This document shows positions 12,956-18,882 of a DNA stretch of 18,882 nucleotides, piece after piece. The notes beneath the pieces were generated by a model that worked only from the letters and a program-made list of their open reading frames with translations, did not search any database and was not told where the DNA came from. Source of the DNA: Burkholderiales bacterium (GTDB lineage: Bacteria > Pseudomonadota > Gammaproteobacteria > Burkholderiales > SG8-39); assembly GCA_919902965.1 (NCBI GenBank), contig CAKKSJ010000280.1, positions 1-18,882 of the forward strand, written 5' to 3'. A program made the translations under genes and the position numbers. Numbering within the stretch: position 1 is the stretch's first letter; each line of letters begins with the position of its first letter.

Positions 12956-15103
12956 TTGAAATCGATGGCGAGAATCCGCAATCGGCTGGCCGCCATGTCC
13001 TCGGTCGACTATCTGCCCGAGCGCGTTTCCATGCTGTACCGGCTCTCCGGTACCGACGTGCCTATCATCCTCGTGGCCGCGGCCATCACCGCATTTGCCA
13101 TGTGGGGTTTCATCGACGTCAGCCTGATCGTCATCTGGTTTGTCTGGCTCGGTCTGGCGAGTGCAGTGCGCTATACGATGGCGCGGGTGTATCGCCGCCG
13201 CAAGCCTGCAGCGGACGATGCAGCGCAGTGGGAGAACTATTTCTGCCTGGCCAGCGCAATGGTCGGCGCCGGCTGGGGCTTGGCGCTGATGCTGATCGGC
13301 CATACGCCGACTTCTTTGCAGGAACTCACGGTCACCTTCCTGATCAGCAGCGTCGCCATGGGATTGCCGCCTTCGCTCGCGCCCAGCCCCAAGGCCTTTA
13401 CCAGTTTCATCCTGCCCATACTCGCGCCGATGGTGGCGATGCTGCTGACTTTTGGCGGCGGGATCAATACCTCTACCGCACTGCTGATGCTGGTGTTCGC
13501 GACCGTGCTGCTGGGCCTGTATCTGTCCAATCATTACGCCCTGATCGAAACCCTGGCTTACGGCCACGAGAACACCCTGCTGCTCAAGAAACTGCAAGTC
13601 GCCGAAAAATCCCTGACCTCGGCATTGGCGGAGCAGCGCCTGATTTTCGACACTGCCGCGGTCGGTATTGCCTTTGTGAGCCAGGGTGTCGTGGTGAAAT
13701 GCAATCAACGCTTTGCCGGGATTTTCGGCTACGCGGTGCATGAAATCGCCGACCGGCCCACCAGCGTCTGGCATGCATCCGGCGATGATTTCACGCAGCC
13801 GGGCAGCGGCGCCTATGAGCGATTCTCCCGGGGCGAGAACTATTCCGCCGAGCTGCTACTGCGCAAGAAGGACGGCACCCCGATCTGGGTGTTCACTGAC
13901 AGCCGTGCGATCGACGCGGCCCGGCCGCAGGATGGAATCATCATCGGCATCGGCGACATCACCGAGCGCAAGCTGGCGGAGGCGGCGCTGCAGCAGACCA
14001 AGGAGAGGCTCGACCTGGCAATGCAGTCCTCGGCCATCTCGATCTGGGAATGGGATGCGCGGCGCGGCACGCTATATCTGGACGCGGCGCTCGCGCAGAT
14101 GACCGGCGAGGAGCCGCGCGAGCGCTACATCAAGCTCGAAGAGTTCGCGCCGATGGTGCACCCGGACGAGATCGATGCGCTGCGCCAGGCCCAGGCCGAT
14201 TGCATCAGCGGTCTGCGGCCGATCTACCGCCTGGAGCATCGCCTGAAAACGGCGAGCGGTGACTGGGTCTGGGTGCTCAGCCGCGGCCGCGTGGTCGAGC
14301 GCGCCGACGACGGGCGCGCATTGCGCATGACCGGAACCAACGTCGACATTACCCAGCGCAAACGCGCCGAAGCGGAGTTGCTCACTGCGCTGCAACGCGA
14401 AAAAGAACTGTCGGAGATGAAGTCCAAGTTTGTTTCCATCGCGTCGCACGAGTTACGCACGCCGCTGGCGACGATATTGTCCTCCTCAGAGTTGCTGGAG
14501 CATTATTCCGACAGCCTGTCTGCGGAAGACCGGCTGAAAATGCTGCATGGGATACAGGGCGGCGTAAAGCGCATGAATGCGATGATCGAGGATGTGCTGA
14601 TCATAGGCAAAGCCGAAGCGGGCGCGCTGCAGTTCGACCCTAAGCCGGTCGATCTGCGCGATTTGTGCAGCAAGGTGGTCGAAGAATTGCGCGGCGGCGT
14701 GGCCAAGGGCCATGTCATTCGGTTCGAGCAGCAGTTCGAGCACGGCAGCCTCAATCTGGACGAAAAGCTGCTGCGCCATATTCTCACCAATCTGCTTTCC
14801 AATGCGGCGAAATACTCTCCCGTGGGAAGCACCATCTCGCTGCTGCTTGCGGAGCGCGACGGCCAGGCCTTGATCGAGGTGGGCGATCAGGGCATAGGCA
14901 TTCCGGCCGAAGACCAGGCGCGCATGTTTGAAAGCTTCCACCGCGCCTCCAACGTCGGCAATCGCCAGGGCACCGGCCTCGGGCTGGTTATCGCCAAGAA
15001 GGCAGTGGAACTGCACGGCGGCAGCATTTCGATCGATAGCAAAGTCGACGCAGGCACCCGCTTCAGCGTGCTTCTGCCGCTGATCGCGACGGCGGCGAGC
15101 TGA
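12956..15103 (+). CDS. membrane-bound PAS-PAS sensor histidine kinase
   Basis: A 715-residue inner-membrane sensor kinase. Residues about 35-195 hold roughly six hydrophobic helices, and there is no large periplasmic domain. A short coiled linker leads to PAS 1 (about 225-335, ending GIIIGIGDITERK) and PAS 2 (about 350-468, ending MTGTNVDITQRKR, PAS_3-like with WEWD at 364-367). HisKA follows with SHELRTPL, phospho-acceptor H498. The HATPase domain has the N box LTNLLSNAAKY (N616), GDQGIGIP (643-650) and GTGLGL (672-677), so it is expected to be active. There is no fused receiver. The start is TTG 12956: GGAGG at 12943-12947 is eight bases away, while the in-frame ATG at 12965 is too far. Partner receivers are encoded immediately downstream. 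The stimulus is unknown; membrane helices plus PAS domains suggest membrane state, redox or a small ligand. Confidence 0.93.
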   Translation: MKSMARIRNRLAAMSSVDYLPERVSMLYRLSGTDVPIILVAAAITAFAMWGFIDVSLIVIWFVWLGLASAVRYTMARVYRRRKPAADDAAQWENYFCLASAMVGAGWGLALMLIGHTPTSLQELTVTFLISSVAMGLPPSLAPSPKAFTSFILPILAPMVAMLLTFGGGINTSTALLMLVFATVLLGLYLSNHYALIETLAYGHENTLLLKKLQVAEKSLTSALAEQRLIFDTAAVGIAFVSQGVVVKCNQRFAGIFGYAVHEIADRPTSVWHASGDDFTQPGSGAYERFSRGENYSAELLLRKKDGTPIWVFTDSRAIDAARPQDGIIIGIGDITERKLAEAALQQTKERLDLAMQSSAISIWEWDARRGTLYLDAALAQMTGEEPRERYIKLEEFAPMVHPDEIDALRQAQADCISGLRPIYRLEHRLKTASGDWVWVLSRGRVVERADDGRALRMTGTNVDITQRKRAEAELLTALQREKELSEMKSKFVSIASHELRTPLATILSSSELLEHYSDSLSAEDRLKMLHGIQGGVKRMNAMIEDVLIIGKAEAGALQFDPKPVDLRDLCSKVVEELRGGVAKGHVIRFEQQFEHGSLNLDEKLLRHILTNLLSNAAKYSPVGSTISLLLAERDGQALIEVGDQGIGIPAEDQARMFESFHRASNVGNRQGTGLGLVIAKKAVELHGGSISIDSKVDAGTRFSVLLPLIATAAS

Positions 15104-15105
15104 TC

Positions 15106-15477
15106 GTGGCGCGGATATTGCTCATCGACGACGACGAGGCCAGCCTCGATTTCATGCGGCACGTGATGCGCGTGGACGGGCACGAACTGGCACATGCGGC
15201 CGACGGCGAGCAGGGGCTCGCATTGGTGCAGCAATTTCGTCCAGAGCTGATCATTTGCGACGTGGTCATGCCGCATCTGGGCGGCTACGCCGTGCTCGAG
15301 ACCGTGCGCGCGGACCCGCAGTTTTCCAAGCTTCCGGTGCTGCTGTTTTCCGCCTTCATGACGGAGGAGGCGCGCGCCATGGCGCTGCAGCGCGGCGCAA
15401 CCGAGGTGCTGGCCAAGCCCTTCGACCTGGAGCAGCTGCACGGTGCAGTTGGACGCTGTCTGGGGCAACGGCCGTGA
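15106..15477 (+). CDS. stand-alone receiver-domain response regulator
   Basis: A 123-residue CheY-like receiver with no output domain. The acidic pocket is D8, D9 and D10, the phosphorylation site is D52 in ELIICDVVMPHLGG, the conserved hydroxyl residue is S82 (LLFSAF), and the conserved lysine is K104 (LAKPF). It starts with GTG two bases after the histidine kinase stop, and its own TGA overlaps the GTG of the next gene (GTGA at 15474-15477). The three genes are therefore tightly coupled. With no DNA-binding or enzymatic domain it may act as a phosphate sink, a shuttle, or a protein-protein switch beside the receiver in the next gene. Confidence 0.93.
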   Translation: MARILLIDDDEASLDFMRHVMRVDGHELAHAADGEQGLALVQQFRPELIICDVVMPHLGGYAVLETVRADPQFSKLPVLLFSAFMTEEARAMALQRGATEVLAKPFDLEQLHGAVGRCLGQRP

Positions 15478-17540
15478 AAAAGAAAATTCTGGTGGTCGAG
15501 GACGAGGCGTCGATCCGCCTGAACCTGACGCTGATGCTCAAAGGCGAAGGCTATGAGCTGGACTCCGCGGAGGACGGCCGCGCCGGCATCGAGCATGCGA
15601 AGAGCTTTGCGCCAGATCTGATAGTCAGCGACGTGATGATGCCCGAGCTGGACGGATTCGGCATGCTGGAGGCGCTGCGCGCCGATCCGCGCTTCGCCGA
15701 TACGCCTTTCATTTTCCTTACGGCGCTCAATGACAGGACCAGCATGCGCCGCGGCATGAACCTCGGCGCAGACGATTTTCTGAACAAGCCGTTCACGCGC
15801 GACGAACTGATCGAAGCGGTGAATTCCCGCTTGAAAAAGTACGAGAATGCGGCGCGCTCGCTGGCTGAGCGCCTGGTCGCCGGAAACGACGAGCTCAAGC
15901 GCTGGTACCGGCAGAGCCTGGGCGGCGCGCAAGCCGAGCGGCCGCTGGCCTTTGCGGAAACCGCCGGGATGACCGGCAAGATGACCGTGGCCACGGTGCT
16001 GTTCGCCGATGTGCGCAATTTCACCACCTATTCGGAGCGCCTCACCGCGGGCCAGATCGCCGAACTGCTCAATGCCTATTTCGAGGCCGTGTGCCAGCCG
16101 ATCGTGCGTAACGGCGGGCGCATTGCGAAACTGATCGGCGACGGCATCATGGTGGTGTTCGAGGCGCGCGAGGAGGACGGCGAGGACAATCATGCCCGTC
16201 GCGCGGTGCGCGCCGGGCTCGGAATCGTGCTCGCGGCGAATGCTTTCGGCGTATGGTTCAAGCAGCATTTCGATCTGAGCGGCTTGCCCGAATTCGCCAC
16301 CGGCGTTGGCATCCATACGGGCGACCTGATGGAGGTGCGCATCGGCCCGCCCGGGGCCGAAGACCTGACCGTGGTTGGCGACAGCGTCAACGTCGCTTCG
16401 CGCCTTGAAGGGCAGACGAAGGAGCTGGGCTGGCCGGTGGTCGCAAGCGCGGCGACAATCAGCATGGCGGGCGACCTGGTGAGCACCGGCGAGACACGGC
16501 TGCTCGAACTGCGCGGCCGCAATGTGCCGATCGAGGCCACGGAAGTCATCGGCATCGGCGCTGCCGAGGGTGCCGAAGAGGGGCCGATCGACGTGCCGGA
16601 TTCGCTGCGCGCCGCGCTCGCCGAAAACGCGCAAATGACAGCGCGCGCGGCCAAGGCGGCCTTGTCGGAAACCCTGCGCATTATTACCAGCGATTTGTCG
16701 CGGGCCTTGGCCGCGGGCCGGCCGCTGCAAATCAAAGGCTATCGGGTGCTGTCCAAGATCGGGGAAGGCGGCATGTCCAACGTCTTTCTCGCTGAACGCG
16801 AAACGGACGGCGGGCAGGTGGCCCTGAAAATTCTCAATGCGCGGCCCAGCGATGACAAGCAGCTGCTGCAGCGCTTTATCCAGGAATCGGAACTGATTTC
16901 CGACATCGACCACACCAATGTGGTGAAGATCTACGACAAGGGCTTCACCGATGATTACGCCTATATCGCAATGGAGTATTTCACCGGCGGCAGTCTGAAA
17001 GACGTCATCGCCCAGGGCCTGTCGCCGCGTCAGGCGCTCTCCTTGCTGGCGCAGGCTTCTGCGGCGCTGGCGGAAATCCATCGCCTCGGCATTGTGCACC
17101 GCGATGTCAAACCGGCAAACATGATGCTGCGCGCGGACGGCACCATGGTGCTGACCGATTTCGGCATCGCCAAGCGGTTTTCGGGGGCGATGGACAGAAC
17201 CGTGCACGGCGAGTTCTTCGGTACGCCCTATTACATTTCGCCGGAACAGGCCAACGGCAAGCACGCGACCGAGCGCTCCGACATCTACAGCCTGGGCATT
17301 ATTTTTTACGAAATGCTCATGAACCGGCGGCCGTTCGACGGCAGTTCCATCGTCGAGCTGATAGCGCAGCATGTGCACGCACCGGTACCGCGATTGCCGG
17401 AGGCCCTGGAAGACTATCAGACACTGCTGGACGGCATGCTCGCCAAGGATCCGTCGGAACGCCTGCAGAACGCGGACGAAGTGCTCGCGGTCATCGACCG
17501 CGTGTGGACCCAGGTCGCTTTACGCGCAAGACCGGCGTAA
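15474..17540 (+). CDS. receiver - class III nucleotidyl cyclase - Ser/Thr kinase fusion
   Basis: A 688-residue cytoplasmic protein joining three signalling modules. Residues 1-120 are a receiver (E9, D10, phospho-site D53, T83, K105). After a helical linker, residues about 168-345 form a class III cyclase: metal aspartates D179 (VLFADVRNF) and D223 (KLIGDGIMVVF), purine-specifying K219 and T299, and N306 and R310 in VNVASR. The Lys/Thr pair suggests ATP, making cAMP, as in many bacterial adenylate cyclases. Residues about 421-680 are a Hanks-type kinase: glycine loop IGEGGMSNVF (429-438), K452, HRDVKPAN (D544, N549), DFG (562-564), and GTPYYISPE (583-591). R543 makes it an RD kinase, with T576 and T584 in the activation segment. 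No membrane helix is seen. The GTG start overlaps the preceding stop and gives the standard receiver start. All three modules appear catalytically intact; the coupling between them is inference. Confidence 0.93.
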   Translation: MKKKILVVEDEASIRLNLTLMLKGEGYELDSAEDGRAGIEHAKSFAPDLIVSDVMMPELDGFGMLEALRADPRFADTPFIFLTALNDRTSMRRGMNLGADDFLNKPFTRDELIEAVNSRLKKYENAARSLAERLVAGNDELKRWYRQSLGGAQAERPLAFAETAGMTGKMTVATVLFADVRNFTTYSERLTAGQIAELLNAYFEAVCQPIVRNGGRIAKLIGDGIMVVFEAREEDGEDNHARRAVRAGLGIVLAANAFGVWFKQHFDLSGLPEFATGVGIHTGDLMEVRIGPPGAEDLTVVGDSVNVASRLEGQTKELGWPVVASAATISMAGDLVSTGETRLLELRGRNVPIEATEVIGIGAAEGAEEGPIDVPDSLRAALAENAQMTARAAKAALSETLRIITSDLSRALAAGRPLQIKGYRVLSKIGEGGMSNVFLAERETDGGQVALKILNARPSDDKQLLQRFIQESELISDIDHTNVVKIYDKGFTDDYAYIAMEYFTGGSLKDVIAQGLSPRQALSLLAQASAALAEIHRLGIVHRDVKPANMMLRADGTMVLTDFGIAKRFSGAMDRTVHGEFFGTPYYISPEQANGKHATERSDIYSLGIIFYEMLMNRRPFDGSSIVELIAQHVHAPVPRLPEALEDYQTLLDGMLAKDPSERLQNADEVLAVIDRVWTQVALRARPA

Positions 17541-17549
17541 AGCCCGGAT

Positions 17550-17581
17550 TGGCGCGCTGGCGTCGCGCCATCGCTTTTTTT
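17550..17581 (+). terminator. intrinsic terminator of the signalling operon
   Basis: TGGCGCG (17550-17556) pairs with CGCGCCA (17564-17570) around a seven-base loop. Four bases (TCGC) separate the stem from seven T residues (17575-17581). It begins nine bases after the fusion-kinase stop and ends three bases before the ATG of the next gene. Confidence 0.75.
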
Positions 17582-17584
17582 AGA

Positions 17585-18274
17585 ATGAAACGACTGTCCA
17601 TCATCATTCCGGCGCTGGACGAGGCCGCGTGCATCGCGGCGACCCTGGAGTCCCTGGGCGAATTGCGCCGCCGCGGCCATGAAGTCATCGTGGCCGACGG
17701 TGGCTCCAGCGACGCCACCGTGTCCATCGCCCGGGGAATCGCCGACCTGGTTATCGTCTCGGCCCCCGGCCGGGCCGAGCAGATGAATGCCGGCGCAGGC
17801 GCCGCAACAGGTGACGTGCTCCTGTTTCTGCATGCCGATTCGCGACTCCCCCGGGAATCCGACCGCCTCGTGCTGCAGGGCCTGGCCGCCGGCGGTGCGG
17901 CGTGGGGCCGTTTCGACGTGCAGATCGCTGGCGCCCGCGTTCTGTTGCGGCTGGTGGAAAGCTCAATGAATATGCGCTCGCGCCTGACGCATATCTGCAC
18001 CGGCGACCAGGGCATATTCGTGCGGCGCGAGGCGTTCGAAGCCGTCGGTGGCTATCCGCGCCAGGCCTTGATGGAGGACATCGCCATCAGCGTGCGCTTG
18101 CGCCGCGTATCCGCGCCCCTGTGCCTGCGCGCGCGCTGCCTGACCTCGGCGCGCCGCTGGGAAAGCGGCGGCGTGCTGCGCACCATCGTGTTGATGTGGT
18201 GGCTGCGCCTGCAGTATGCCTGCGGCGTGGCGCCGGCGCGCTTGGCGCGCGCCTATACAAGGCGCGGCCATTAA
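17585..18274 (+). CDS. GT2-family glycosyltransferase, rSAM/selenodomain-associated transferase 2 type
   Basis: A 229-residue family 2 glycosyltransferase with GT-A fold. It starts LSIIIPALDEAACI and has the nucleotide-binding VIVADGGSSDAT (34-45), GRAEQMNAGA (62-71), and the acidic LFLHADSRLP motif (80-89) in place of DXD. TGDQGIFVRREAF (139-151), LMEDI (162-166) and TSARRWESGGVLRTIVLMW follow. These blocks match the TIGR04283-type family, often found with a radical SAM/selenodomain protein and, in some genomes, with arsenosugar biosynthesis genes. The ATG at 17585 yields the usual N-terminus but has no Shine-Dalgarno and comes just after a terminator T-run. A longer in-frame start at 17504 would add residues unlike the family. 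The next gene, ten bases on, is its common partner. Confidence 0.88.
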   Translation: MKRLSIIIPALDEAACIAATLESLGELRRRGHEVIVADGGSSDATVSIARGIADLVIVSAPGRAEQMNAGAGAATGDVLLFLHADSRLPRESDRLVLQGLAAGGAAWGRFDVQIAGARVLLRLVESSMNMRSRLTHICTGDQGIFVRREAFEAVGGYPRQALMEDIAISVRLRRVSAPLCLRARCLTSARRWESGGVLRTIVLMWWLRLQYACGVAPARLARAYTRRGH

Positions 18275-18284
18275 CTTTCGAATC

Positions 18285-18882
18285 ATGATATTCGCCAAGG
18301 CGCCCACGCCTGGCCGGGTGAAGACGCGCCTGATCCCCGTGCTCGGGGAGAACGGCGCCGCAGAACTGCAGCGGGAACTGATCGAGGCTACGCTGCGCAC
18401 GGCTGCGGATGCGGGGCTGGGCGCGCCAGAACTCTGGTGTGCGCATGGGCCCGATGATCCGTTTTTTGTGGATTGCGCCGAAAAGCACAATATTGGCCTG
18501 CACACGCAGCGCGGGGGCGATCTGGGTCTGCGCATGGCGGATGCCCTGGAGTCCGCGCTGGCGGCGGGGTCGCCGGGATTGTTGATCGGCTGCGACTGCC
18601 CTGCGCTGAATCCGGGATATTTGCGCGAAGCCGCCGCGGCGCTGGCCGAAGGAAACGAGGCAGTATTCGGCCCGACGGAGGACGGCGGCTATATGCTCAT
18701 CGGCGTGGCGCGCAGCCCCGCGGCTGCGCTGTTCGAGGATATTCCGTGGGGTACGGCGACCGTGATGCAGGCGACCCGCAGGCGGCTGAGGAGCGGCGAC
18801 TGGCGCTGGCGCGAACTGGGGCTGATGTGGGACCTCGACCGGCCGGAAGACCTGCTGCGGCTGCAGCAGCTGCGCGCCCGGA
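18285..18882 (+). CDS. DUF2064 / rSAM/selenodomain-associated transferase 1 (3' partial)
   Basis: An open frame from ATG 18285 runs through the right edge, giving 199 residues so far. It shows a nucleotidyltransferase-like GT-A fold: MIFAKAPTPGRVKTRL at the N-terminus, GDLGLRMADAL (78-88), LLIGCDCPALNP (99-110), VFGPTEDGGYMLIG (127-140), and FEDIPWGTATVM with WDLDRPEDLLRL near the end. These are the hallmarks of the TIGR04282/DUF2064 family, distantly related to CofC and MobA. Homologues often start with a few residues before the IFAKAP strand. Here ATC, CGA and TTT codons precede the ATG in frame, so an earlier non-ATG start cannot be excluded. Perhaps only a few residues are missing at the C-terminus. 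It forms a pair with the GT2 gene ten bases upstream. Confidence 0.87.
   Translation, partial: MIFAKAPTPGRVKTRLIPVLGENGAAELQRELIEATLRTAADAGLGAPELWCAHGPDDPFFVDCAEKHNIGLHTQRGGDLGLRMADALESALAAGSPGLLIGCDCPALNPGYLREAAAALAEGNEAVFGPTEDGGYMLIGVARSPAAALFEDIPWGTATVMQATRRRLRSGDWRWRELGLMWDLDRPEDLLRLQQLRAR

Noticed and set aside
15255..15473. Upstream extension of the fusion-kinase frame
   Set aside because: It overlaps the real stand-alone receiver in another frame and reads as Ala/Arg-rich noise; the GTG at 15474 gives the standard receiver start.
15285..17378. A 697-codon open frame on the minus strand opposite the fusion kinase
   Set aside because: It mirrors a GC-rich coding strand in the antisense frame, has low-complexity His/Arg/Gln-rich content and no recognisable domain, while the plus strand carries three complete conserved domains.
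1..18882. Mobile elements, CRISPR arrays, tRNA or rRNA genes
   Set aside because: No transposase or integrase, spaced direct repeats, or tRNA/rRNA-like sequences were recognised by eye; this was not checked with software.

Overview
The window looks like chromosome from a GC-rich betaproteobacterium, probably Burkholderiales or a close relative. Grounds: a TctB/TctA transporter with a Bug-type periplasmic binding protein, an AroG-type DAHP synthase whose metal-ligand numbering equals the E. coli enzyme, dense GTG/TTG start use and GC-rich codons. No tRNA, rRNA, insertion sequence, phage gene or CRISPR array was found. Genus-level placement cannot be made from the sequence alone.

Layout. (1) 1-3326: the 3' end of a VIT/CCC1-like membrane transporter, then alaS and a small YdhR-like gene that probably share a transcript. 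(2) 3327-4773: aroG (DAHP synthase, first step of the shikimate pathway) behind a leader that encodes a 23-residue peptide with eight aromatic residues in ten positions, followed by mutually exclusive antiterminator and terminator stems. This is a clear ribosome-mediated attenuator. (3) 4827-8065: a TauE/SafE-family permease, a GT39 (GT-C) glycosyltransferase and an overlapping UbiA-family gene resembling decaprenyl-phosphate phosphoribosyltransferase, suggesting lipid-linked sugar chemistry at the inner membrane. (4) 8178-12025: a single-domain cyclic-nucleotide-binding protein, then tctB, tctA and a Bug solute-binding gene, with a perfect 9-bp hairpin between tctA and the Bug gene. (5) 12174-12743, minus strand: PduO-type cob(I)alamin adenosyltransferase. 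(6) 12956-17540: a three-gene signalling operon: membrane PAS-PAS histidine kinase, stand-alone receiver, and a 688-residue fusion of receiver, class III nucleotidyl cyclase and Hanks-type Ser/Thr kinase. An intrinsic terminator closes it. (7) 17585-18882: two glycosyltransferase-like genes of the rSAM/selenodomain-associated families, the second cut by the window edge.

How the parts work together. The most striking item is the signalling operon. One histidine kinase faces two receivers, and one receiver is fused to both a cyclase and a Ser/Thr kinase, each retaining its key catalytic residues. Phosphotransfer could therefore be converted into a cyclic nucleotide signal, a Ser/Thr phosphorylation signal, or both. 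The cyclic-nucleotide-binding protein about 7 kb upstream is a possible but unproven effector. The aroG leader is the best-supported regulatory element: translation of aromatic codons appears to decide between termination and readthrough into the gene that commits carbon to aromatic amino acids.
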